From Cephalotus follicularis (Eukaryota > Streptophyta > Magnoliopsida > Oxalidales > Cephalotaceae), in assembly GCA_001972305.1 (NCBI GenBank), contig BDDD01000057.1:1-64000 (forward strand): a DNA stretch of 64,000 nucleotides. The letters run 5' to 3'. Position numbers and translations under genes: made by a program. Positions 35,706-48,800 of this stretch are shown here, piece by piece; within the stretch, counting starts at the first letter, position 1; every line of letters starts with the position of its first letter. The notes below the pieces were generated by a model. The model was not told where the DNA came from. It saw nothing but the letters and a program-made list of their open reading frames with translations, and searched no databases.

Positions 35706-38092
35706 TGTTGGAATGGCTCAATGCGGAAGAAAATGATTGGAACAATTTAGGGTTGCATTTTAAAATTTTTCATCTAACTAGTCTCCAGTCAATGAGACAT
35801 TCTAAAACCCTAGACATATAATTGTCCCAATAGGCCTTTGGATCACTAATTAAGCTTTCAAATGAACCAACTAACATTTCCAAGCAACTAGGTTTCGTCC
35901 ATAGAGGGATGAGAATTCACTAACCCATCATACACACTCAATTACATGAACTAGGGTAACACACAAAACCCTTAGACCACAACTCCCAAAACCCGAACCC
36001 TAGCATGAAAAACCCTTAGGGTTTTCTAGGGTTTCCATAAGAAAACATTAGGGATTGTCTAGGGTATTCAAACCCTAGCTCAAACCCGAAATTTTCATGC
36101 CCCAAACAATACACAATCTAACCCTAAACAGAAAGGATTAGAAATCCATCACCTAGGTCTTTAACCCCTTCCTTCAAGTGCTCCCTCTACACTTTGATCC
36201 AAGCATCCATCTTCTCCAATTTTCTCCATGAACTTGTTGCCTCAAACATATAGAAAGGATGGAGGCTTATGTGCTTAAATCCTATACTAAAATCACCATA
36301 GATAAAGTTTGGATGTAAGGTGCAAACAATCTCCACCTATTGTGATACTTGGAGGGTGAAAGGAGATTGGTTTGTTCTTCCCTCTTCAAGAGCACCAAGC
36401 TCTTGTATTTACTCTCTAAAGAAGAGAAGAATACGACAAGAGAAGGAAGAGAGAAAGAGAGAGCTTCTACGAGTAAGAAGAGAAAGGAATGAGGGAGTCA
36501 TGTGTGTTAAAAAACTTAGGACATGTGTTAAATATCCTTTAGTATTTTTAACTCCCTTTGCTTGCCGTCCAAGTTCATTCATCCAACATTTTTTTCTCTT
36601 CATTTTTACACCTCATGGCCGGCCAAGAAGTGGGCAAAAGATGCCTCAAAATTTCGGCCCAAAGGTGTATCAAACACACCTTTGAAAAGTCCACTAAAGT
36701 GAGCTTAGCATATTTACAATTGGGCCATTAATGAAACCACTTTGGACCATCATTGAACTAAGCCATATTAAGGCATAAATTCGGCCCAAATAGGATGGTG
36801 AATCCATAACTTAATATGCTATAAGACCATAAGCTCTCTCCCCAAACAAATGCCCAAATGCACTTGCTATGGGAAACAAACAATCATTTGCTCGGAACAT
36901 TTCATTATGGTGATGCTTGAACTATGTTCAACAAATGAAATATTCTCTTGCAAAGCAACATCTTCCTTAGATGTTATCCTTTCACTAAATGATATGTCAC
37001 CCGACATATCAACCTGTTCCAAAATTAGGCGGGACCCAAAAGGCAGGTTGGTTCCCGGTACAAATGATATATTTCCTAGAAATCCCAGAATTCTGGTACT
37101 ATTCTATAGCCCCGGTGTAAACTCCAATCACCCTCGGATCAGTGTACACCACGTCTATCATTTGTTAGCTAGTTAAACCTTTACTTTATCATTGTCATCG
37201 GCATATGTGTTGCATATCCCTCATCATCTCGGCTCCGACCGTGACTAGGGTTTGGATTAATGTCACCCCTATGTAAAAAGCGATAACTATAATTCTATGA
37301 ACACATTGAGACTATCGTGAGACATCCCAGGAAACCTCGTTTCCATCTCCCAAGTGCTTGATCAAGTCTTCCAAGTCTTCAATGGTCACAGATGTTATAG
37401 AGCCTATAACCTTCAACACAGGTGTGATGATCCCACCTTGCGCACTCGCCAATACATCTCAATGTAGCTTCCACAAGGCCCAAAGACAACCCGTTTTCCA
37501 GCATATGGCTAGTGCTGGGGAAGGCAGAAATCAAAGCCAAGCGGTTACTACACAATGCATGCCAGCCGCTCAGGTATAAGGATACAACGCGAGTCTTAAA
37601 GTACCCACTAGTCTCCTTTGACTAAACACTACCACGACGAATAGGAGTCCTATTGACAGAAGTGTTGACTCTCCAAATAGGTAACCTTGGTGGGACGGTT
37701 CAGTGATGCTCCCTAGCACTCACCCCACATCAGCTTCAGGGTAAACCCAAATGGCTATGAGATGATCCATCCCCCTTTATCATTCAGAGCAAGCATAACA
37801 CGGCAAGTCCTTGCGGTTCATCAATTGCCCTAAGAGAGTGAACCTATGACTTGGAACATTTTGTCACAAGGGAATAAGGATCTTATTCTCATAACCTCTC
37901 AGGCATGAGATCCAACCCTTTATGGACAGTGTACTATATGTGTATTCGGTTAACATGGTGATTAACTGATCCGATTCAACGGTTTGGGATTGTACATATA
38001 GCTATAATTGCCAATTGTTACTGAATATGCACAATTGAACATGAATGGAACTAATAATGTATTGATAAAGAGTGTATCATATGTTAATAACA
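35706..38092. mobile_element. 2.4-kb insertion in the antisense ORF, probable solo LTR
   Basis: The homology of Tat-B to Tat-A breaks at about 35706 and resumes at about 38093. The inserted segment is bounded by TGTTGGAATG...TTAATAACA. It has no coding domain. No 5-bp duplication is seen (GCGAC and TATGT), so either the ends are a few bases off or one flank was altered. Confidence 0.5.
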
Positions 38093-38179
38093 TATGTCTG
38101 CAGCCATCTCTTGGCTTGCAGGGACACCCCTATTTAACAGCAGCGTACCAAATTTGGATGTTTGTTTAGTCCTAGCCAT
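38093..38179 (-). pseudogene. Tat-B antisense extra ORF, N-terminal start
   Basis: Minus-strand ATG at 38179 opens MARTKQTSKF and then PASQEMAAD, matching MVRVKQTSTV and PAAASRMIEA of Tat-A (54596). A CT-rich leader lies upstream in both. An upstream CTCAG-GTGAG donor-like site (minus strand, about 38285) is shared with Tat-A (54494), suggesting a spliced leader. The frame is cut by the insertion at 38092. Confidence 0.65.
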
Positions 38180-38713
38180 TTGGATATTTGTGAAGAAGAG
38201 AGAGAGGGACAGAAAATAAGAAGCCGAGAAAAACCCTTGGTTTACCCAAACAGATTTACAAGATTAACAAAATAAAACACTTCACCTGAGATAATCACAA
38301 GGAATATTTGAGGGGAGATTGTTTTGAAGATTAGAAAGATTGAAAGACTTGAGAGAACAGAGGCCTTGAAATCTCAAGAAAGGTAAAGAGACTTCACAAA
38401 GAAGGAAAAGCAATTTAAAGAGCTCAAGATTGATTTTAGGCCATACGATCTCTGCCAGATTAAACGGTAGAGATGAGCCCATCAAATCAGGTACAACAAA
38501 AGAAGAGTTTATGCGCGACAACTGAAAAGACAAGAACGGAAAAAACGCTTCCTCTGTCGTGTCATAATTAATACCAGAATTGGGCTGACTAGCAAGGCCC
38601 AAAAAGACGAAGTGGTTCGCACCACACACAACAGGCCTGCATAGAGAATGAATGCTTCCTCAAGTGGTCTTCCTCCTCTGACAAGCCTAGAAAATGAAGA
38701 CCAGAGGAGCATA

Positions 38714-39215
38714 TGATATGGAGAATTTCAATCCAAAATAAAATCACCACGTGTCATCTGGAAACACTGGACAAATGTCCTCTAGAGCTACAGATACGTG
38801 GTCGGGCGTTTTGCAATCTGAAAAGATAACGCTCAACATAACGCTCCGGCTCAAAACCAGGGAAATGACAAGATACTAGGCCATTTCCTAGGGGTACAAT
38901 AATCATCTCTGCACGTCAAGTAAGGCAGTTACGTTCAGGCATCACTATAAATACCACAAAACGACATTTTACACTGGTCGGTAAATTTCATATTGAAATA
39001 GCCTTATTGTTGTCTTCTCTGTCATTACTGCCTTAAGCATCGAAGAGTCCCCGGGAGTAAAACCTCCTGGACCTTCGACTAGTTTACTATTTGTGTGCAG
39101 GGAGGATCGTAAACACTCAACCCAATACCGTTCTCGGAGCATTCAGTTCGTTTTCCTCTACAAATCAAACCCTTTCACGTAAGGGATTGTTTTGGTATTG
39201 ATTTTGACATCAACA
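38714..39215 (+). repeat. 3' LTR of Tat-B
   Basis: TGATATGG...GACATCAACA, 502 bp, preceded by the purine tract ACCAGAGGAGCATA. A TATA-like CACTATAAATACC at about 38943 precedes the hairpin-bearing R region (39045-39075). It aligns with 53605-54070 in reverse and with 1-316. Confidence 0.8.
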
Positions 39216-39836
39216 GTAATAAAAAAAAAACTAGCAAGATCTATTACATAATTTATTGCCATATATTAGATATTATTTGGTAACTTTTATTCAACTGTTA
39301 ATTTTAATAATCTTTTATAAATTTAACTATTGTCAATCTTATATAAAACACCAGTTAAAACTAATCATTTTAAGTAAGAAAAATTTTATTTTTACTTTCT
39401 AATTTATATGAGTTGTTTCAATTTAACGTTTCAAATCTAAAAGTTTTAATTTAGGGTTTATAATTTTAAAATAACATCGTTTTAAATTTTATTTTAGGAG
39501 TACCAAAAAGTCGCAAAATGGAAACGAATTGATATTACAAAGGTAAAATTAATTTTTTTTGAATTTAGTATACCAAATAAAAGTAACTATTAAAAATTAA
39601 TCATTATAAATAAAGAGGTAAAATTAAAATTCTCCACAAATGTTTTAGAAAGAAACGTGTGGCAAAAAGAAAAAGACTGATACGGGAAGTTGAAGGACCA
39701 TCCGCTCCGTTTCAAACCCGGAATCTCCTCTCTCTTATGTAATAAAATGAAAAGGCATTATTAAAAAGAAAGCTTCTTCAACATCCTTCCTACGCCTCCA
39801 TTTTCATTATTCATCTGCTCTCTTCATCTCTTTAAC
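39216..39836 (+). promoter_or_regulatory. AT-rich upstream region of the plastid-protein gene
   Basis: About 0.6 kb between the Tat-B LTR and the ATG at 39837, AT-rich on the left and pyrimidine-rich in the last 80 bases, as in plant leaders. TATA-like ATTAAAAAGAAAG lies near 39759. The Tat LTR ends only about 620 bp from the start codon and faces the same way. Confidence 0.4.
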
Positions 39837-42800
39837 ATGGTTGAAACCTCTGTTTTGTGCTTCTCTCCATTTCCCTCCATTTCTCTTTCCAGGGAATTTC
39901 ATTCCTCATTATCTCCTGCTATTAATTTCTCAATTTCTCAACATCATAGGCCGCGTTCCCTTCGCTTCACTGTAAAAGCTTCGGATTCTAGCAACGAGGA
40001 GGATTCCTTCAGCTTTTTCCCTTGGACCCACCCCGATAATGGTACCCTCGCTTCACTCATTAATAACTTTTCTACTTTTATTTATTATTATTATTGTTTT
40101 TCCATTTTATTGTCACTAACGTAACTAGAATTATAGTCATTTGCAAATAATGTTGTAGAGATTGCAGAGGTGAAGATACAATTAAGAATGTAACCTTTGT
40201 TGATCAATTTTTAGGGAAGATAATTAATTAAAAAACCCCATGTAAAGATAGTCCAATTCATTACACAATCTCAATCATCCGTGTGTCGGTAGCTTCTATG
40301 TAATCATGTCTTAAGATTCCAATTTCTTTATTTTGTTTTTTTGTGTGTTGTCTAGTATATATTGGGTTTTCTTTATTAGTGTCTTCTTTGAGCTTTGTTT
40401 AGTAAAATGCTATAGGGAATTCTCATTCAATTTATATCCTAGCAGAAAGTTTCAGTGCCAGTTTCCGTCAACTTAAAGAATTATCAGTTTATTAATTACA
40501 ATGTATAAAAAGGATAGATTATTAAGTAATTTCAATTAATGGACCGATTAAACACTCAAACCTATTTTTAACAATGTCCCATTTAGCTCTGCTATAATTT
40601 GCCCTCTAAACTCCCTTACAACTTTCCTTTGCCCTATGGGGCTTAGTCTATCTCTTCATCCTTAACTTATTTAAACTTCTCTCTTTCCTCTGTGTCCGGG
40701 GATTGTATTATTAAACAATGCAAGTTTTTTCCTTGTGTTTCAAGCGTCATGATTTCATGTCCATGATGGAATTAATTAATATATTTGAAGAACCAAACTT
40801 GTGTTGTGACCACCAACAGAGAGAAAAATAAGGAGGAAAAAAAAAGAATAATAAGTGTTGTACATTTGTTTGTAGCAATCGAGTGGGTTCAAGAGGAGAA
40901 AATCACATTGTTTCTTGCCGATGGGCTTATTCAGATTGGAGGCTCCATGGTGCCTAGACATGTAAGTCCTTCAGATGCATGGCATTTATATTTTGTTAGC
41001 TGTTGTCTTGTTTAGTAAGCATTGATCTTGCAAAGAATATCTTTTTGTGTGTGTATGTGTGTCTTTTGGTACAACTTTTTCTAATTGACTATGGTAATAC
41101 CTGTTATTTAGGGAGAATAATAATGCTTAATTTCATTAACAATAGAGATGATACACACACACATATGACTAATTAAGTCCAATCCTAAAGCTAATAGGAT
41201 ATAAAATTAATTGATAACACTTTCTCTCAAGTTAGAGCATACATATTAAAGATCCCCAACTTGTTACAAATATAAACAATGCGATTTCGATGCAAAGGTT
41301 TAGTGAAAATATCAGCAAATTGTTCCTATGTAAACGTGTGTATCAACTGAATATCACTGTTCTAAATCTTCTCACGAACGAAGTGACATTCAACCTCGAT
41401 ATGCTTGGTTCTCTCATGAAACACTAGATTACTAGCAATATGGATGGCTGACTGATTATCACAGTGAAGGTTGGATGATGCTGAGAATGGAAAACTAATT
41501 TCAGATAGTAACATGCGCACCCATTGAAGTTCGCCATCAACATTGGCCATTGCTTGATACTTAGCCTCTGCACTGTTTAGAAACCATTGCATGTTTCTTG
41601 CTTTTTCAAGAAACTAGATTGCCTCCTAAGAAAACACAGTATCTTGAAGTCGACCTCCGATCAATAGGACAACTTCCCCAATCTGCATTTGAATAACCTA
41701 TAACAGTTAAGCTATCAGTATATGAATATCCTGTAATCTGTATGTGCCTAGAATTGTAAAAGACCAGCCTATGCCCATGTGTATTCTTTAAATAACCAAC
41801 AAGTTAAAGAACCACATCCCAGTGAGTGGTTCTAGGAGCACTCGTAAAGTGACTTACCATACTAACTGCAAAAGAAATGTCTGGCTGAGTGATAATGAGA
41901 TAATTTAACTTCCCAACGAGTCTTCTGTGTTTCTCAAGATCATGTAGAAGATCACCATTCTCTGTATCAAGTTGTACAAGAGGAGTCATAGAAGTTTCTG
42001 AAAGCTTGGCATCAAGAAGCCTAACATCACTCAAAATATAAAGTGTATACTTCCCCTGTGTCAAAGAGATGCTTCCATCTCTAGAATAAGCAACCTCAAT
42101 ACCCAAAGAATAGTGGAGGCAACCCATGTATTTCGTACTAAACTCCTTTTGAAGGAACTGTTTAAGACGTATTCCATCCCGATCACTACCAGTAACAATA
42201 ATGTCATGGACATATACTATCAACAATATATAACCAGCAGATGAGGTAAGACTAAAAACTGAATAGTCTACCTGTCAGCGTTTCATTCCAAAACGCACAA
42301 CTGCATCACTAAATCTCCCAAACCAGGCACATGGAGACTGTTTCTATCCATACAGTGCTTTTCGAAGACATCACACTTTCTCACCCTGAGCAATAAACTT
42401 AGGTGGTTGCTCCATGTACACTTTCTCAGACAAATCACCATGAAGTAAAGCATTTTTAACATCAAGTTGATGAAGAGTCCAACCAAAGCGTGTAGCTAAA
42501 GAGATGATAATACAGGCTAATGGTATTTTTGCTAAGGGGAAAACGTTTCATTGTAGTCAATACCATAAGTTTGTGTATATTCTTTAGCAATCAACCAAGC
42601 CTTCAGGCACTCCACAATACCATCAGGCTGATACTTAATTGTAAACACCCATTGACAGCCCACAGGAGATACGTGGGTAGGTGTGTCAATAAGATCCCAA
42701 GTCTGATTAGCCTTGTGTGACACCAATCAGGATGAGCAAGAGCTTCAATCGCACTGCAAGACACAAACCCATAAGATAAAGACGACACAAAACTTGATAG

Positions 42801-45800
42801 TAAAGGGGAAATATTAATATAAGAAACATAATGAGAAACAGGATAACAAGTACCAGTGTGGGAACGTGTACGATGAGCAATGGGTGACTGAGTAGGTGAC
42901 GCTAATGATAATGGTTCAACAGTAGAGGATGATGGATCTGAAGTCTACAGTGCAAGTGTGGTGGTGGTGTCAGGCTCGGAGGTCCATGGAATGACAGTAT
43001 GGTCTCCACGAGTATAGATCTTATCATTCTCTCGAGGTAGAGTAACAAAAGCATTAAGAGGATGCCCTAATGCATCGTCATAGATGGGTAATGAATCAGT
43101 AGATGAGTCAAACTTGGACTGATCCTCAAAGAATGTTACATCAGCAGAGACAAGGACACGACGACGATGGGGATAGTAACACCTATATCCCTTTTGAGTG
43201 CGAGAATAACCAAGAAACAAACACTAGACTGCTCAAGCATCCAATTTATCAGCACCATGACCAAAAGGGTGAACACAACATACACAACCAAAGACACGAG
43301 GATAGACAGGTCAAAGTGGTTGGTTTGGATAAAGAAACAAAGTATGGAATAGATCTTTTTAGTACAGAAGACGGTAACCTGTTGATCAAGATACAAGCTG
43401 CTAAAACAACTTGACTTCAAAAGGATCTAGGCATGTGGGTATGAAGAAGTAGACAACGAGCAACATCTAGCATATGTGTTGAGTATGTCTTGAATTTTGT
43501 AGGATTCGAGTACGATACGGATCTGACCCTATACAAAGAAAGTTGAGATTTAGTTCATAAAGAGGATAGTTGGGCCTAGCAAAGAGCCCATTGCCCGTCA
43601 TGTTTCGAAAATTTTTGGGGTTTTTTTCTGTAGCCATATATATGAGGTGTTTTCTTTCTTATTCTAGGGTAAGCCACGTATTTATAGCTCCATCTTTGAT
43701 TAGTAAAATTTGATCGTTGTTCTCCCCGTGGACGTAGATTTCTCGCTAAACTGAACCACGTAAATTCTCTTGTGTTTGTGTGATTGTTGTTTAATTTCGT
43801 GGTTCGATTTTGTCATATTGTTTTTGGCGTTAATAAGCGGTACTAGAGCGGGTTTAGGGTTCTTCGATCGCATTTATGAAATTCGAAGTAGCAGCTTTTG
43901 ATGGTCCGAATAATTTCAGCCTTTGACAGATCGAATTGTTGAGATGAGAGGATCAATACACGATGGATGGTTCGTTTTCAGTAGGGACATCCGATGTTGA
44001 TAAATTGATCGCGGAGAAGAAGACGCATAGCGCGATTATGCTGTCTTTGTCATATAAGGTGTTATGTGAAGTTTGTATCGAGAAGACAGCTACATCGGTT
44101 TGGCATAAGCTTGAAACCATCTATATGAAGATGTCTCTCAACCATCTATATGAAGATGTCTCTCAACTCGTTTATATTGAAGTAGCATCTCTTTACCCTT
44201 AAGATGAAGGAAAGTACGTATATGAACATCTGGATGAGTTCAATAAAATTGTTATGGACATGACGAATGTAGAGATAAGGGGTTATTGATGAAGATTTGG
44301 CTCTTGTTTTGTTATGCTCTTTGCCTACATCATATAATAATTTTGTTAATTCTATGTTGTGTGGAAGAGATTTCATTACATTAGAAGACGTCAAGTCTTC
44401 TTTGAACTCTGTTGAGATGAGAACGAAATTAAATGGCGAAGGAAAGGAAGATCACAAAGATTATTTGGTCGCCGAAGGGAGTTTGAAAAGGGAAAGGTGA
44501 AGTCCAAGGGTCGATCTCAATCAAGAGATCCTAATAACAATATTCTTGACAAGAGTTAAGTTGAGTGCTATTATTGCCACAAGATGGGTCACTATAAGAG
44601 TAAGTGCATAGTTGTTAAAGGCACGATGCGCACTAAGGCACAAAGGACTCTCGGAGCCACGACGTAAGGCTCAAGGCGCGGTGCGTGCCTCACAAAAGTA
44701 AGGCGCAAGATAAAAAGTGAATATATACTTTAGAAACTCAGTTTTATCGTGTTGGGTTTTTTAAATTTTTTGGGTTTTATTTTGGGCCCTTTTGAATTAA
44801 AGCCTCGTCACTAAGACTTTAAAAAAATAATTATAAATAAACTGGGCTGTGCGCCTCGGTGTGCCTCAAGGTGTGAGGAGTGCGCCTCAAGGTGTGAGCC
44901 TTGGCAGCCGCCTTAGTGAGGCCGCCGCGCCTCAAGTGTTGCGAGGCTCTACAGGTGCGCCTCGCCGGGCCTGGGTGCGCTTTAGTGAGAAGGTAGAGTT
45001 TATAGGATATGCTAGTAGGGTGAAAGGTTATAGACTTTGGGACCTTGATCCCAAGTCACCTATATTTTTAATCAATAGATATGTTATCTTTGATGAATAA
45101 TCTATGCTTGATTCTAGAAAGGGTTTTGTTGAGTTTATCGAAAAACAAGAAACTTTCAGTGAGAAGGAAGAGTTTCAGGTAGAGACTAAAGAAAAATGAT
45201 CAAGCTATTCAAAATCTATTTGAACTTGACCATGAAATAGAATTTGAAGTTGATAATGATGTTGTAGCTCTAGTTGAACAGCCGTATAACGTTGCCACAA
45301 GGAGATCAAAGAGGCAGATAAAACCAAATTAGAGTTAGAGATATGCACATTCAAATCTATTGCATATGGCCTTGTAACGGCTGCATAAGAGATTAAAGAT
45401 CAAGAACCATCCACTTATTTTGAAGCTACTACTTGTGAAGAATATGCTTAACGACATTTGGCACGAGAACCATTGAATGTAAATGGGTGTTCAGAAAGAA
45501 AGAATTCCATGGGTTGAAGATGTTAGATTCAAGGCACGTTTGGTTGCTAAGGGCTACAGTCTAAAGGAGGGAGTCGACTACAATGAAATTTTCTCTCCTA
45601 TTGTGAAGCATAGCTCTATTCGCGAGTTGCTTGCCATGGTAGCTTGGTACGATTTATAGCTTCAACAGCTTGATGTAAAAACAAATTTTCTTCATGGTGA
45701 GCTTAAGGAGACGATTTACATGAGTCAGCTAGAGGGTTTCATTGTTGAATGGAAGGAAGACCGTGTTTGTAAATTAAAGAAATCTTTGTATGGTTTGAAA

Positions 45801-48800
45801 TAGTCTCCAAGACAATTGTACAAAATATTTGACACTTTCTTGATTAAAAATGACTATACCAGGAGTCCCTTTGATAGCTGTGTGTATCACAGAAAGTTGG
45901 CTGATGGATCTCGTATTTATCAATTGTTATATGTGGACGACATGCTCACTGCTACAAAGAGCAAGACTGAGATAGATACTTTGAATAAGTTGCTGAATAT
46001 AAAATTTGACATGAAAGACTTGGGTGCTACAAAGAAGATTTGGGAATGGAAATTCACAAAGAGGCAGGACAAGTGCATTTATCACAAAAAGTTACATCGA
46101 GAAAGTGCATGAAAGATTCAGTATGTAAAACTGCAAATTTGTGAGTACTCCTTTGGCATTTCATTTCAGACTTTTAGCCATGATGTCAACGCGGACTGAG
46201 AAAGAGGTGGAGTACATGCCACGAGTTCCATATTCTAGTGCTCTTGATAGGGTTTGCACCCGACCAGATATTGCTCAGGCTGTTAGCATTGTGAGCAGAT
46301 ACATGACTAATCCAGGTAAAGGGCATTAGGGAAGCATTGAAGTGGATACTTAGGTATCTCAGAGGAAATGCAGATATTGGTTTAGTCTTTGATAAAGGGA
46401 GTGATTCTAGTCCCTCAGTTCGTGGTTTGTTTATTCAGACTTTGCATATGATCTCGACAAAAGGAGATCTACGACAAGTTACTTTCAGGGTGTGTCATTA
46501 GTTGGAAGTTGACTTTGCAATCTTTTGTGTCTCTATCTACTACAGAAGCAAAGTATATGACAGCAGTTGAAGCAGTAAAGGAAACTATTTGGTTGAAAGG
46601 TTTGGATTGTAATTTGGGTTAGTTGCAGCAAACTGCTTTGCTGAATTGTGATAGCCAGAGTGCTCAATTTATTCGGGATATTATTGAAGATGGGATTGTA
46701 TTGGTTCAAAAGATTGATACTAAAGACAATGTTGCATATCTGTTGACTAAGACAATTCCTTTGACCAAGTTCAAGCATTGCTTGAGCTTGATTGGTGTTC
46801 ACACCATTTGATTTGTTGGTCCTTTGGGACCTTGTTGGAGAGCGGCTTTGATTTCTTATTATTGAGTTGAGATCTTCAAGATCACCGCTTGTTTCCTACA
46901 TCGAGTACGCTAACGTAGGCTTAAGGGTATTGAAGGAGATGGTCGATTCTATGGTTTTGTAATTCAAGCTAAGGTGGAGATTTGTTGAGTATGTCTTGAA
47001 TTTTTTAGGATTCCAGTGCAATATGGATCTGACCCGACCTGACGTATTTTGCTGCGCAACTTGAAAGAAAGAATCGTTGAGATTTAGTTTGTGAACTAGA
47101 GCCCAACCCGCAAAGGGCCCCTTGCCCACCACGTTTTGGAAATTTTTTGGGGGCCAGGGGGTTGTCCCTCCAAGAAAGTTTTTTTTTTTCCTAGCCATAT
47201 TGGTAGTCTGCTTTCATTGTCCCACTTTATGGTGCAAGGGCAAGGAGAGAGCAAAAGACCAGGTACTAGGGGAGGCCTTATATATAAGGCGTTTTCTTTT
47301 TTGTTCTAGGGTAAGCTAAATATTTCTACCTTCATCTTTGATTATTAAAATTTGATTGTTGTTTTCCCAGTGGACGGATATTTCTCGCGAAATCGAACCA
47401 CGTAAATTCTCTTGTATTTGTGTAATTGCTGCTTAATTTCGTGTTTCTGTTTTGCCATATTGTTTTTTGCGTTAACAATATGTCTAGTTTTAGGCTCAAC
47501 TACACCGTTTTGTTGGGGGGTATATGGACATGAACTTTGATGAAGAATGCCATGAGAAACAAGAAAAGATGTATACGGAGATTGTATTAAGTATTCCCAG
47601 GCATTATCAGTTCATAAACGTTTCGCTCTGCAATCATATTCTTCATTATAAAAGGCACAAAAAGATGAGAAAACTTCAGAATGGTCTATTATTAAATCTA
47701 ACTAGGTTGTAAGGCTATAGTCGTCTTAAAATTAACAAAGATTACTCACAACTTGGACCCCAAACATTTGAGTGGACTAACTCAAAGGGTCTAGACACAC
47801 GACTTTGAACTCTAATTGGAAACGAAACTCGGTGGTGTATACCTAACTCACAACTTTCACATTGAAACTTTATTTGACTCAAACATAGAAGGTAATTGCC
47901 AGAAAATTTCGGTTGATGGATGACCCAGTATGCAATGAAGACGATAAGTGTCAGTAGTCTGCTTCACAATAGTAGAATTAACAACAATATCATGATATAG
48001 GCAATAGAGTCCTCTGACCTCACTCCCACCACCAATTTGCCGTCTAGTCTTCAGATCTTTAAAGGCACAAAAAGGGAGAAGAAGAAAAAACAGCAGTACA
48101 ATTGTCACATGTGAGGGAACTAAAAGATAACAACTACAAGGAAATGGTAGAACATGTAATTAAGATAACAAAGTAAGATGCGGACTCAGGTACACCAAAA
48201 CTTTAGTAACTTTGGACTTTGACCCATTAGCAAGAGTCGCAGAGACTGATGATGGAGTGAAGGACTAAGTATATGTGGATTACCGGTCATAAGAAGAGCA
48301 ACACCAGAATCAATAACCCAAACGAAATAGAATATGTGTGAGAAGATTGATGTGCCAAAGTAGCAGTAAGACCAGAAGATGACCCAGTTTGGCGATTGCG
48401 CATAATCTCATCATACTCAGAGCGCGATAAATCCAGTAATAGAGACTTCTCTGTGTCAACATATGCATGTAAACCACAAAGCTCAAGATGAGGATCATAG
48501 CAATAATCTACTCTATGTCCTTCCTGATGACAATGAGAACACACTCATGTGCTCCACTCCGTGGCTAGTACCAAAAGATCCACCACCACGACCAGTCTCA
48601 ATTCCACCGACCACCCTGTTACCATGACCACCTTCACGAGTGTGGCTCAACATGACACTGTTCTTGTGATGTAAAGATGGTTTAAAACTAGAGACCAAAC
48701 GCGATGCCCTATAATAAACCTCCTCAATGGACGGAAGGAGATTTCGAGATGTTATATGTTGACGAAGACAAGTGTCGTCAGCTCCCAGACCACGAAGAAA

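Larger units (their letters stand above)
23351..39215 (+). mobile_element. Tat-B: Tat-lineage Ty3/gypsy element, gag-pol lost, twice interrupted
   Basis: Orientation is set by the right LTR (38714-39215, TGATATGG...CATCAACA), preceded by a purine tract. At 23351 a TGATATGGGG start with a nearby GACACGTGTCC matches the first ~120 bp of the Tat LTRs, then jumps into the region that in Tat-A separates pol from the extra ORF. Gag, protease, RT and integrase are absent. What remains is the antisense extra ORF (24300-38179) split by two insertions. Target duplications do not match across the ends (left ACTAC, right GTAAT), so the left end is probably a deletion or recombination product. Confidence 0.7.
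43477..47477 (+). mobile_element. Second Ty1/copia element nested in the first
   Basis: LTRs 43477-43835 and 46983-47477 both begin TGTTGAGTATGTCTTGAATT and end GCGTTAATA/GCGTTAACA. Target duplication ATATG at 43472-43476 and 47478-47482. A degraded PBS (CGGTACTAGAGCG) follows the left LTR. Gag, RT and RNase H traces are present on the plus strand; protease and most of integrase are missing. It is younger than its Copia host by position. Confidence 0.92.

Noticed and set aside
35706-38092. A cellular gene in the 2.4-kb insertion (frames at 36320-36685 and 36850-37176)
   Set aside because: The frames lack domain features and sit between TG...CA ends inside a disrupted retroelement ORF. No splice pattern joins them into a protein.
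43103-43414. Plus-strand 103-codon frame near 43.1-43.4 kb
   Set aside because: It is antisense to the integrase end of the minus-strand Copia, which gives the recognisable [16 protein letters not shown] reading.
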